Shown: positions 53,329 to 61,513 of the stretch, one piece after another
Position numbering within the stretch: position 1 is the stretch's first letter
Layout of the letters: each line of letters starts with the position of its first letter
NCBI GenBank assembly: GCA_002506275.1
Contig: DAXG01000029.1
Span: 41,324 to 105,323 of the forward strand
Length of the DNA stretch: 64,000 nucleotides
DNA from: Euryarchaeota archaeon UBA259
GTDB taxonomy: Archaea; Thermoplasmatota; Poseidoniia; Poseidoniales; Poseidoniaceae
Direction of reading: 5' to 3'
Position numbers and translations under genes: made by a program
Notes under the pieces: generated by a model
What the model saw: the letters and a program-made list of their open reading frames with translations, nothing else
The model's database searches: none
What the model was told of the DNA's origin: nothing

Positions 53329-54872
53329 TTACAATTTCACTCGACGGACACACTCTCACACCTTCAGAAGTTATGCACATTGCAACAGGTAATGCAAAAG
53401 TGGAGGTTTCAACCGACGCAATGGCCCGCGTACTTTCCGCTCGTTCTGTGGTCGAAAGAATTCTTACAAACGACGAAACGGTCTATGGGATTAATACGGG
53501 ATTTGGAGCGCTTGTCCACCAACGAATCTCACCTGGTGATTTGACTCAACTTCAAGTCAATCTCATTCGTTCACACGCAACAGCAATTGGTGAACTCATG
53601 TCGAAGGAATCAGTACGCGCTATGATGGCTGTTCGAATCAATTCACTCGCGAAAGGGCACTCAGGTGTTCATCCAGACGTCCTAGGACAAATCGTTAATT
53701 TTCTCAATTTCGACATCATTCCTGCGATACCACGTATCGGAAGTCTTGGTGCAAGTGGCGACCTCGCCCCTCTTTCGCATATGGCGCTGGCTTTGATAGG
53801 GGAAGGAGATGTGCTCACATCGGACGGTACGACTGAACCATCAGCAAACCAATTGAAAGTGCACGGACTCATTCCGCTCGAGCTTCGTGCTAAAGACGGA
53901 TTGTCTCTCATTAACGGTACAAGTCAGATGTGCAGTTTCCTTACACTTTCTGAACAAAGGCTGACCAATCTCATGGTCTATGCCGACCTTGTTCTTTGTA
54001 CTTCTATTGAGGCGAGAAAGGCCAGTGTCACTCCTGCAGACGAGCGAGTACATAATGCGAGACCGCATGAAGGTCAGTTGACGATCTCCAGAAGGATTCG
54101 AACAATTTTAGCGAATTCACCGATTATGGAATCCCATGCCAATTGCGACCAAGTCCAAGACGCCTATTCATTTCGGTGTGCTCCACAAGTACATGGAGCG
54201 GTGTATGAGCGCTTCTCTGCTCTTCAAAACACGTTGAATATTGAACTCAACAGTGCCACTGATAATCCCTTGGTATTCCCCGATCATTCAAACCCTGGCC
54301 CGCATGAGGTGCTTTCCCAGGGGAATTTCCATGGCGAAGTACTTGCTTTGACGGCAGACTCGATGTCAGCAGCTCTTTTTGAGTTGGCATCCATTTCAGA
54401 ACGTAGAATTGACCAAATGCTGGACCCTGCACGAAGTGGAATGCCAGCATTCCTCGCCAAAGATTCAGGACTTGAATCTGGATTGATGATTGTACAGTAT
54501 GTGGCCGGCGCTTCATTATCCGAACTTCATGGCCATGCAGCCCCACGTACTATTTTTTCAACATCTACATCTGCTGGGCAAGAAGATCATGTGAGTATGG
54601 GTGCAACTGCTACGTGGAATCTCCTTCAAGCAACATCCCGCCTCGCAGAAGTACTTGCATGCGAATTGGTGGTCGCATGCGAAGCCCTCGAACTCAATCC
54701 CCTTCAACCGTCACCATTTGTTCACGCTCTCAAAAAGAGGGTTCGAACTCTTGTCAAACCACTTCAAGGAGACCGTAGTACCAGTGGCGACCTTATCGCA
54801 GTAGCGAATGAACTTCTCGATTCGAAATGGCTTGCCCGCATTGAGGCAGAGGTTGGCAGATTAAACCGTTAA
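53325..54872 (+). CDS. hutH: Histidine ammonia-lyase
   Basis: A 515-residue lyase. The MIO cofactor forms from A143-S144-G145 in GSLGASGDLAPLSHMAL. VYGINTGFG, LINGTSQMC, QDAYSFRCAPQVHGA and the NSATDNPLVF helix all match. It deaminates histidine to urocanate. The ATG overlaps the hutU stop (ATGA), so these two enzymes form the core hut operon. The C-terminal stop shares a TTAA palindrome with the opposing gene. A phenylalanine or tyrosine specificity is unlikely given the neighbouring hutU. Confidence 0.96.
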   Translation: MITISLDGHTLTPSEVMHIATGNAKVEVSTDAMARVLSARSVVERILTNDETVYGINTGFGALVHQRISPGDLTQLQVNLIRSHATAIGELMSKESVRAMMAVRINSLAKGHSGVHPDVLGQIVNFLNFDIIPAIPRIGSLGASGDLAPLSHMALALIGEGDVLTSDGTTEPSANQLKVHGLIPLELRAKDGLSLINGTSQMCSFLTLSEQRLTNLMVYADLVLCTSIEARKASVTPADERVHNARPHEGQLTISRRIRTILANSPIMESHANCDQVQDAYSFRCAPQVHGAVYERFSALQNTLNIELNSATDNPLVFPDHSNPGPHEVLSQGNFHGEVLALTADSMSAALFELASISERRIDQMLDPARSGMPAFLAKDSGLESGLMIVQYVAGASLSELHGHAAPRTIFSTSTSAGQEDHVSMGATATWNLLQATSRLAEVLACELVVACEALELNPLQPSPFVHALKKRVRTLVKPLQGDRSTSGDLIAVANELLDSKWLARIEAEVGRLNR

Positions 54873-55738
54873 GGTTCCAAGTACATCTTTGAAAGTTCCT
54901 CGAGTCCAGTTAATTGTCGAATCCGAAACCGCGCTGATGCTTCTTCAGATGCTGAAAATCGATCACGGTGGGCTGTGAGATATCGGTCTAAATCTACGGC
55001 TTTACGGACTTTTTCTTCTACAACCGAATACAGGTCGTATGCTTGTTCTTCGCCCATTACACTGAGCGCAGGCTCAACTTCTGAAACGTCAAGACCCATC
55101 CGCCTCCATTGAAGAATACGCTTACGAAGCAGTGATGTGGTGAATCCAATTCGTGGCAATCGTGTCAATTGAATGAGTTGCGGCGAGCCATCCTCGAGTA
55201 TGCTCATTGGAATGGTTTCCACTGGCTCCGGTTCCAACTCGGTTTGACCTCCTTCATTTTGGATATCTTCTTCGGAATCCGAGCGTTCACTCAGAACTAT
55301 TCCGGGGGCTTCCCTTCGTAGGCGTGCCAACCACAGCGGATCGAAGGCGAGTGTGCGGATGGGGATAAGTATGGTCCAATTCTTTCGATGAACTGATTCC
55401 CTCAACATACGGACAAATGCAAGTGTGTTGTCTTCTCCGTTTTGAGTGACCAACCACTCCAACCCTTCAACCATGATAACTCCATTATGGTTTGAAAGGT
55501 GGGATAAAATGATGTTCGATATGCCGTCAAGGTCGGGACGAATTGCACCCTCAGTGACTCGTTCAGTGAGCCAATACGCCTCGACAGTGTTGATGTCAAG
55601 GTGCTCGACGAGTCGACGGTGTGGTAGACGAGAAAACAACAAAACATGTCCCTCTTGGGATTGGCTTTGACGATCGACCCAAGCAAGAGTTTCCTCATCA
55701 GTCACAAACTCACAGGTGTATATTTTGCCGATTTCCAT
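54869..55738 (-). CDS. DUF835 domain protein
   Basis: A 289-residue protein. The N-terminal DUF835 domain (about 1-150) has VLLFSRLPHRRLVEHL, ISNIILSHLSNHNGVIMVEG then LEWLVTQNG, and ENTLAFVRMLRESVHRKNWT, which resembles a small P-loop-less signalling domain often found beside histidine kinases. An acidic linker (SERSDSEEDIQNE) leads to a C-terminal helical region (about 210-289). No kinase or receiver domain is present. Convergent with hutH with a 4-bp stop overlap. Function unknown. Confidence 0.75.
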   Translation of the reverse strand: MEIGKIYTCEFVTDEETLAWVDRQSQSQEGHVLLFSRLPHRRLVEHLDINTVEAYWLTERVTEGAIRPDLDGISNIILSHLSNHNGVIMVEGLEWLVTQNGEDNTLAFVRMLRESVHRKNWTILIPIRTLAFDPLWLARLRREAPGIVLSERSDSEEDIQNEGGQTELEPEPVETIPMSILEDGSPQLIQLTRLPRIGFTTSLLRKRILQWRRMGLDVSEVEPALSVMGEEQAYDLYSVVEEKVRKAVDLDRYLTAHRDRFSASEEASARFRIRQLTGLEELSKMYLEP

Positions 55739-55840
55739 TTTTTACCCCCCGCCGCATTTGACCGCTCGTATTGCGAGTTCATCATTCAAAGTCTATGAAT
55801 CATTATATCCGACGATGCACTGGGAAGAGCAGGTGTGGAA

Positions 55841-57703
55841 ATGTCTGACGAGACGAAAGAAGAAGTCCCAATGGCTGAATGTGGCGCATGCAGAGCAATC
55901 GTGCCACTCAATTCAGAGAACTGCCCTGAGTGTAACATCTCCTTTACCGGAGTCTCCGATGAAGCTCTTGGTGAATGTGGTGCCTGCCACGGATTGGTCC
56001 CCCTTGATTCAACTAAATGCCCTCACTGCGGGACAATTTTCGTAGCAGATGACGTTGTCGAAGTTCTACGAAAATGGCTTGAAACAACAGGCATCAGCAT
56101 TCCAACTCTCTTCAAAAAGTTCGATACAAACAACGATAATCTCATCGATTCGAGCGAATTGAAAACCGGTTTGTTAAGCCTCAACTTGGCAGATTTACCA
56201 CCCTCGCAAGTCGAACGATTGGTAAATACCATTGACGAAGATGGCGACGGTCAAATCGACCTATCTGAACTACATGAAACTATTACTGGAGTGGAGTATG
56301 AATCCGAAGAAATTGATCAACCTTCGACCGACACCGAACCCGAAAAGGATGATTCCGTCGATGAAGTGGATGGAGATTCCGACGAAGATGAAAAACCACT
56401 CGAAAACACAGATGAAGATTCTGATGAGGGGTCAGAAAAGGACGATTCCATGGAGGATTCAATGGATGTTGACCCAGATGAAGAAGATGACGATGTTCTT
56501 GAGTCTGATGAAGTCGAGGATGAACCAGATGTTGAATCTGAAGAGATTGAGGACTTTGAGGATGAAGAACTCGACGAGGGTTATGTTGCCGAGATGGATG
56601 ATGTTGATGAGATTGACAATGAGATTCAATCACCACAGTCCATATTGCAACTCATCTCTGATGCAATGGATGAATCAGGCGATTCACCGAATAAATTCTT
56701 CAACGCCCTTGACAACGACGGCAACGGCCAAATTTCTGCCGCTGAGTTCAAAGAATCCATTTCCGATTTAATCGGTTCAGAAGTGACTCATAAAGACATA
56801 GAATCGTTCTTGTCTGACGCAGACGAAGATAACGACGGGACCATTGACATTATTGAATTTGTCGAAATTCTCGAATCACTTGATGATACCGATGATGCAA
56901 TCGATGACGAGGCACGGCTATCGAAGAAAGTGGACAAGCCATTCCCTACTGACCTTCAAAGAAAAATGATGGGTAAAAAGTGGAATGATGTTGTTTGGCC
57001 TCTCATACATATGACCTTTGGACTGTTCATAGCCGCGTGGTTGATTAACGGAATGGGGGGCATTGGACCTCTCAGCGTGAGTGGAGAAGGTGGCCCAATC
57101 GCATTGGAAACCAGCTACAAAATCGGATATGAATCTTGGGAGGAAGGAGATATTTATCCTTGCGAACCAGATGTACAAGTCGGTGAATGTCGAAACTCAC
57201 TTACTCCACTTTCGGGAGATTCATCTTCCATGCCTGCTGGATTTTATTGGGATGGAATCCTCATGATGGTCCTCGGAACTGTTGGGCTGCTCGGCTCGCT
57301 TGCTATGCATTTCGTAGTTGTCCCTGGTTGGAGGGCTCGATCCAAAGCGATGAAGGAAGTTTCAGATGATACAGATGAAGCACGTACCGAGAACTCGAAC
57401 GATGAAGTAGATGCAGAATCAGAAGCCGATGTCGAGGAAGAGGCAGACGATGGAGAAGAGTTGGATGACGAGGAAGAAGTGTTTGATGACGAAGAAGACG
57501 ATGAGTCGGAAGATGATGAAGAAGAGGACGCGGATGACGATGATGAAATCGATATTGGCTCCCACATTGGCCTCGCCTTTGAGGATGAGGATGTATTCGG
57601 CACAATCATTGAATTTGACGATGAGGAAGAAACAGTAACCATCGAAGAAGACGGTTCTGGCGACCTTGTCACTGGCTACCAAAAAGATATTTTCTTGGAG
57701 TGA
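55841..57703 (+). CDS. EF-hand, zinc-ribbon, acidic membrane protein
   Basis: A 620-residue protein. Two N-terminal zinc knuckles (CGACRAIVPLNSENCPEC and CGACHGLVPLDSTKCPHC) are followed by two EF-hands (DTNNDNLIDSSE, DEDGDGQIDLSE), an Asp/Glu-rich linker, two more EF-hands (DNDGNGQISAAE, DEDNDGTIDIIE), two membrane helices (VVWPLIHMTFGLFIAAWLIN; LMMVLGTVGLLGSLAMHFVV) and a second acidic stretch. A C-terminal small domain ends it (SHIGLAFEDEDVFGTIIEFD). All four loops have the 12-residue D/N-x-D-x-D/N pattern with a final Glu. AGGTGTGG precedes the ATG. Function unknown; a Ca2+ sensor at the membrane is the simplest reading. Confidence 0.8.
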   Translation: MSDETKEEVPMAECGACRAIVPLNSENCPECNISFTGVSDEALGECGACHGLVPLDSTKCPHCGTIFVADDVVEVLRKWLETTGISIPTLFKKFDTNNDNLIDSSELKTGLLSLNLADLPPSQVERLVNTIDEDGDGQIDLSELHETITGVEYESEEIDQPSTDTEPEKDDSVDEVDGDSDEDEKPLENTDEDSDEGSEKDDSMEDSMDVDPDEEDDDVLESDEVEDEPDVESEEIEDFEDEELDEGYVAEMDDVDEIDNEIQSPQSILQLISDAMDESGDSPNKFFNALDNDGNGQISAAEFKESISDLIGSEVTHKDIESFLSDADEDNDGTIDIIEFVEILESLDDTDDAIDDEARLSKKVDKPFPTDLQRKMMGKKWNDVVWPLIHMTFGLFIAAWLINGMGGIGPLSVSGEGGPIALETSYKIGYESWEEGDIYPCEPDVQVGECRNSLTPLSGDSSSMPAGFYWDGILMMVLGTVGLLGSLAMHFVVVPGWRARSKAMKEVSDDTDEARTENSNDEVDAESEADVEEEADDGEELDDEEEVFDDEEDDESEDDEEEDADDDDEIDIGSHIGLAFEDEDVFGTIIEFDDEEETVTIEEDGSGDLVTGYQKDIFLE

Positions 57704-57707
57704 AAGG

Positions 57708-58070
57708 ATGACTGTTGAAGACAAACTGAGTGCCTTCAAAGGCAAATCAGCGTGTCCAGTTTGTGGCTGTATTGAACCAAAAGGTTCAGTTCGATGTGCG
57801 GAATGCGGCACTTTCCATTCCGGTATTCATCTTGAAGAAAGAGAAGCACCGTTACCAAGTGCTCTTCCTGAACGTGAAGCAGTCGACCCCATGATGTATT
57901 CATTATCCGACCAATTGGCAATACCTGACGAACAATTCCAGGAGATAGTGGACATCGCTTCATGGAAAGGTGGTTCGACTGATTTCACGGTCGAAGATGA
58001 CGAGAAACCCCTTTCGCTGATTGACCCCGATGATCTGGAATTACCAGAGCCAGAAATCCTTTCGGAATGA
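57708..58070 (+). CDS. Small zinc-ribbon protein downstream of the EF-hand gene
   Basis: A 120-residue protein with one zinc ribbon (CPVCGCIEPKGSVRCAECGT, about 16-35) related in style to the N-terminal knuckles of the upstream EF-hand protein, then an acidic C-terminal region with no recognised domain. AAAGG precedes the ATG, and the gene starts 4 nt after its neighbour, so they form an operon. It may be a soluble partner; no function can be assigned. Confidence 0.7.
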   Translation: MTVEDKLSAFKGKSACPVCGCIEPKGSVRCAECGTFHSGIHLEEREAPLPSALPEREAVDPMMYSLSDQLAIPDEQFQEIVDIASWKGGSTDFTVEDDEKPLSLIDPDDLELPEPEILSE

Positions 58071-58090
58071 AATATACTCATTCTCACATC

Positions 58091-58106
58091 AAAAAATAAT
58101 TTTTTT
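58091..58106. terminator. A6/T7 tract between convergent transcription units
   Basis: AAAAAATAATTTTTTT lies between the end of the rightward zinc-ribbon gene (58070) and the 3' end of the leftward tRNA (58164). The T7 on the + strand (58100-58106) and the A6, read as T6 on the minus strand, suit archaeal oligo-T termination in both directions. Position and composition only. Confidence 0.5.
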
Positions 58107-58163
58107 AATTACTTTATGGTGGCTCAATAGTCGGAAATCATAAATGGGTTACGATTCGAATGG

Positions 58164-58236
58164 TGGGCTCGGAGAGAATTGAACTCTCGATCTTCGCCAT
58201 GTCAAGGCGACGTCATAACCCCTAGACCACGAGCCC
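58164..58236 (-). tRNA. tRNA-Val (anticodon GAC)
   Basis: A 73-nt cloverleaf. On the minus strand the acceptor stem pairs GGGCTCG with CGAGCCC (7 bp), the anticodon arm is TCGCC-TTGACAT-GGCGA with anticodon GAC (reads GUC and GUU valine codons), the T arm is GAGAG-TTCAATT-CTCTC, and the discriminator base is A. No intron is present and CCA is not encoded. The D arm is weak (3 bp). Confidence 0.93.
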
Positions 58237-58262
58237 TAGGTATCCTGCCCACTGAACCGGTG

Positions 58263-58270
58263 TATTAAAT
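58263..58270 (-). promoter_or_regulatory. TATA box of the tRNA-Val gene
   Basis: On the minus strand ATTTAATA lies 27-34 nt upstream of the tRNA 5' end (58236), the usual distance for archaeal TBP binding, with no other gene it could serve in that direction. Confidence 0.6.
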
Positions 58271-58293
58271 CACATCGGTGGAAGTTTTAGGCA

Positions 58294-58446
58294 TTAACTC
58301 ACGATCTTGGAAATTTTACCGGTGCAGCCGTTTTGAGAACAGGTGCCCGCCATACGCGTTCTGCCGTTCTTCATTTTAATGAGCTGTCCATCTTTGATGG
58401 GCCCATAGGTTTTGCACTTCAGACAAAATCCCTCTACTACCGCCAT
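58294..58446 (-). CDS. DUF5679-type small zinc protein
   Basis: A 50-residue protein with the pattern FCLKCKTYGPIKD, KMKNGRTRMAGTC then GCTGKISKI, which matches the small DUF5679 zinc-binding domain found widely in archaea and some viruses. Two Cys pairs can bind one zinc. GAGTGATT lies just before the ATG at 58446. Function of the family is unknown; nucleic-acid or ribosome association is a guess. Upstream on its side is a 275-nt gap. Confidence 0.8.
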   Translation of the reverse strand: MAVVEGFCLKCKTYGPIKDGQLIKMKNGRTRMAGTCSQNGCTGKISKIVS

Positions 58447-58721
58447 GTCAATCACTCTTTGGACATGGCTCTTTGTCTTAGAATCTTCTATCAAAGGAAG
58501 CCAAATTGTACGTCTTCACTTTCCTGGGTTTTTACCACCCAACCCCCCTACTTGGAGGCAAAAAATGCAAATTTGTTGACACCTTATCGGCGAATCCTTT
58601 TCTAAACGGTGCACTGCTCTACATCTGTAGTGGATTGATACGGGCCGTCCATTGCCACATTAGGGCCATTGTCGTATAACATACATTATGCGACACAAAG
58701 CCCTACTGAAATATATGCAAT
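58447..58721. other. Non-coding gap between two leftward genes
   Basis: This 275-nt AT-rich stretch has no convincing coding frame, tRNA-like fold or repeat that I could see. It must hold the promoter of the DUF5679 gene on its left end and the 3' region of the gene at 58722-59057. A CCCCCC run occurs near 58545. A small RNA cannot be excluded. Confidence 0.4.
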
Positions 58722-59057
58722 TTATGCTTCATTCGGAAGTTGGAGTGAATCGAGTGGGACTTCGAACATCCCAACCAGTGGCGGGCCACCGAAAACTGCT
58801 TCGAGACCGCCATCTTTGGAATCGAGAGATTCAGTAATCTTCTCCGATATCCGCTTCCATGATTTTTTATCTGTAAATACGGATTGGACAATGAAGAGGC
58901 TTTGTCCATCGATGGACTGTCCGATCCAAGCTGCGACGCAACCATCTTGTCGACGTTTGAATTCTTGCCGTGCTTCGAGCATTCTTTTGAATCTCGCTCC
59001 TTTTCCTTCAGCACCAGAACATACGACCGTCTCAACCAATACATTTATGATTTCCAT
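58722..59057 (-). CDS. Small alpha/beta protein, possibly ABM-like
   Basis: A 111-residue soluble protein with an alternating strand-helix order (INVLVETVVCSG, RFKRMLEARQEFKRRQDGCV, AWIGQSIDGQSLFIVQSVFTDKKSWKRI) similar to the ferredoxin-like antibiotic-biosynthesis-monooxygenase (ABM) fold. No catalytic residues can be assigned. An AT-rich TATA-like element (about 59103-59113 on the minus strand) lies about 50 nt upstream. The gene sits between DUF5679 and hutI on the same strand; its stop is separate from both. Confidence 0.65.
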   Translation of the reverse strand: MEIINVLVETVVCSGAEGKGARFKRMLEARQEFKRRQDGCVAAWIGQSIDGQSLFIVQSVFTDKKSWKRISEKITESLDSKDGGLEAVFGGPPLVGMFEVPLDSLQLPNEA

Positions 59058-59117
59058 TCTTTTCCCTCTTTCTCAATTTATGATTCAATTCCTTTTTGAA
59101 TAGCATATAAATATAAT

Positions 59118-60392
59118 TCAATGATGGATATAATTTCCATTCAGGCATGTCGAAAGAATTGGTGGCTCCGAGGGTTGAAGGCACCAAGCCTCCCAGTATT
59201 CGCTGTTAAGTACATTGAAATTCGCAACTGCTCCAACTTCAATGCGCCCGTGCTTCATCCCAGATGGGTGGGGGGTTGTTTCTGCGGGGTTACGCGTTGC
59301 AGCCATGAGTGCGTTCATTGGATGGATTCCACATCGTTGTACGAGGAGCGAGCCAAGAAACGTCATGCTGTTGATTTTGCAGTTCGGGTTGTAGTCGGTA
59401 GCAATGCTCCAGGGGATTTCATCGTCAAGCGCCTGTTTGAAACTCGGCCATTTGGAACCCATTGCATATGGTGTGCCAGGGAGGAATCCTGTCATAACTC
59501 CTGATTCTTTCATTCGAAGTCTTGATTCACTGTTTGTGTAATGAGCGTGATCGGCAGTATCGACGCATAAGTCAGCTGCGAGCCCCCCTCCACCACCGTC
59601 TTTGAATTCATCAATGTGCATTCGTAGGTCGAGGCCTCCTTGACGGGATGCCTTCATGATATCTTCCGATTGTTCGACATTGAACCAACCCGGTTCACAA
59701 AAGACGTCGGCTGAACGGGCAAGACCCTGGTCAAGTACACTGGGTAATTGTTCCGACATGATCTGCTCGACGTATTGCTCCGAAGTCATACCTGAAGGCA
59801 CATCGTGTGCTCCAAGCCATGTGAGGTCGAGCGTCGGTAGATGCTTCATACTCTGCAGTTCTGCTGCGATTCGAAGCAAACGAAGTTCGGACTCAGTAGT
59901 CAAGCCATATCCACTTTTGGTTTCCATGTGAGTCGTACCTGAACGAAGTGAATTCCGCATCCGCTCATAGCCTCGTTCGATGAGATGCTCATCTGTAGCT
60001 TCACTCGTTGACCGCACAGTATCTTGAATTCCACCGCCGAGCTCAGAGATTTGGCGATAAGTTTTGCCTTCATGCCTCCAAGAAAGTTCCCTCGACCGGT
60101 CTCCGGCCCAAAGTAAATGCGTATGGCCGTCAACAAACCCTGGGATGACTGCATTGTTATTCAGCGAGACGACTTTGTATTCCTTTCCAAGGTCATTTTC
60201 AGTTGTTGGCATTCCGTATTCATCCAACAGTTCTTCACTGGTTGCTATACGTTCAATCACCCCATCGATGACCACAATACCGCTTCCAGCGGGGCTGACA
60301 TAATCACTCACATCGGCAGACAGATCACCTGCAACCGCTCCGTCACCAGACAGATGTGCCAATGGGCCGACATCGACAAAAACGGTTCGCAT
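59118..60392 (-). CDS. hutI: Imidazolonepropionase
   Basis: A 424-residue amidohydrolase. The metal-binding GFVDGHTHLLWAGDR is near residue 78, THMETKSGYGLTTESELRL marks the HutI subfamily, HIDEFKDGG gives a later metal ligand, and IATDYNPNCKINSM holds the catalytic Asp. It hydrolyses imidazolonepropionate to N-formimino-L-glutamate, the substrate of the formiminotransferase at 43.4 kb. Starting at ATG 60392 gives the expected length; longer frames run into the divergent kae1 gene. It is separated from the hutU-hutH operon by 4 kb and is on the opposite strand. Confidence 0.95.
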   Translation of the reverse strand: MRTVFVDVGPLAHLSGDGAVAGDLSADVSDYVSPAGSGIVVIDGVIERIATSEELLDEYGMPTTENDLGKEYKVVSLNNNAVIPGFVDGHTHLLWAGDRSRELSWRHEGKTYRQISELGGGIQDTVRSTSEATDEHLIERGYERMRNSLRSGTTHMETKSGYGLTTESELRLLRIAAELQSMKHLPTLDLTWLGAHDVPSGMTSEQYVEQIMSEQLPSVLDQGLARSADVFCEPGWFNVEQSEDIMKASRQGGLDLRMHIDEFKDGGGGGLAADLCVDTADHAHYTNSESRLRMKESGVMTGFLPGTPYAMGSKWPSFKQALDDEIPWSIATDYNPNCKINSMTFLGSLLVQRCGIHPMNALMAATRNPAETTPHPSGMKHGRIEVGAVANFNVLNSEYWEAWCLQPSEPPILSTCLNGNYIHH

Positions 60393-60450
60393 ATTACATG
60401 CTGGATGCTGAGGGTTGAAGAACAATGGCTCTCTGGCTAAACCGATTGAG

Positions 60451-61464
60451 ATGCAAGGTTGGACCCTCGGTATTGAATCTACAGCACACACGCTGTCTTT
60501 TGGATTAGTCGATCCAGAAGGTATTCCACACCCCGCCGTCTCCGACACAGTTCGCCCAGACAAAGGTGGAATTCATCCGCGTGAGGCAGCAGATCACCAC
60601 AAAGAAATTGCTCAATCCCTTTTCCAAAACCTCCTCTCCAAGTATTCATTGTCTCCATCACAAATATCTGCAGTTGCATATTCTCAAGGACCGGGTCTTG
60701 GTCCATGTCTACGCGTTGGAGCAGCCATTGCCCGAGGCATCTCCAGTCGACTGAATGCACCCCTTATCGGCGTCAACCACTGTGTCGCACACATCGAAAT
60801 TGGACGCCAACAATGTGGTTGTAACGACCCCGTTTTGTTGTATGTTTCAGGCGGCAACACACAAGTCATCGCCCACCTTGATGGCCGCTACAGGGTTCTT
60901 GGAGAAACCCTCGATATTGGTATTGGCAACATGCTCGACAAATTTGCACGCGCCCAAGGCATTCCTTTCCCCGGCGGACCCGTTATTGAAAAACTTGCGA
61001 AGGAATGGTTGGCACAAAACCCATCTCCCCGATTAACGGAACTCGAATTGCCGTTCGCTGTTCGTGGCATGGACCTTGCATTTTCGGGTGTTATGACTGC
61101 AGCCCAACGCTTATTGGACAACGGTGCAGAACTCGGTGCCGTATGCTGGTCTCTTCAAGAGCATGCTTTTGCTGCCTGTGTCGAAGTTGCTGAACGTGCC
61201 CTATCTCATACGGGTAAAACTGAACTTCTTCTCGGAGGAGGGGTGGCGTGTAATTCACGACTACGTGAGATGTGTGAGCAAATGACCGAAGAGAGAGAAT
61301 CCACATCCCATGCCCCACCGCGAATGTATTGCATCGATAACGGTACAATGATTGGACTGCTTGGGTACATTGAATTGAAAAATGGACGTGTCACTCCATT
61401 CGAACAGAGTGCTGTTGATCAGTACTTACGGACAGACCAAACACAGGTGACTTGGGCAGTGTAG
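60451..61464 (+). CDS. kae1: KEOPS subunit Kae1 (tRNA t6A synthase)
   Basis: A 337-residue ASKHA-fold protein. TLGIESTAHTLSFG (phosphate-1 region with the metal-binding His set), SQGPGLGPCLRVGAAIARG, NHCVAHIEIGRQQCG (metal His pair) and LLGGGVACNSRLREM match Kae1/Qri7. It is the catalytic subunit that attaches threonylcarbamoyl to A37 of tRNA. It is a stand-alone protein here; in many euryarchaea it is fused to the Bud32 kinase, and no Bud32 is seen in the window. ATG 60451 gives the family N-terminus; there is no clear SD. Confidence 0.95.
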   Translation: MQGWTLGIESTAHTLSFGLVDPEGIPHPAVSDTVRPDKGGIHPREAADHHKEIAQSLFQNLLSKYSLSPSQISAVAYSQGPGLGPCLRVGAAIARGISSRLNAPLIGVNHCVAHIEIGRQQCGCNDPVLLYVSGGNTQVIAHLDGRYRVLGETLDIGIGNMLDKFARAQGIPFPGGPVIEKLAKEWLAQNPSPRLTELELPFAVRGMDLAFSGVMTAAQRLLDNGAELGAVCWSLQEHAFAACVEVAERALSHTGKTELLLGGGVACNSRLREMCEQMTEERESTSHAPPRMYCIDNGTMIGLLGYIELKNGRVTPFEQSAVDQYLRTDQTQVTWAV

Positions 61465-61513
61465 TGATTGCTTCAACGCTAATTGTTTTTAAGGAGTCAT
61501 CAACGACATTGTA

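Noticed and set aside
57244-57672. Ser-rich 142-codon open frame on the minus strand
   Set aside because: It is the antisense shadow of the Asp/Glu-rich part of the EF-hand protein; the GAT/GAA codons read as serine runs. No start signal or sensible composition.
58447-58721. Possible small gene or RNA in the gap
   Set aside because: Frames are short, have no SD-like sites, and no convincing fold was visible, so nothing was called.
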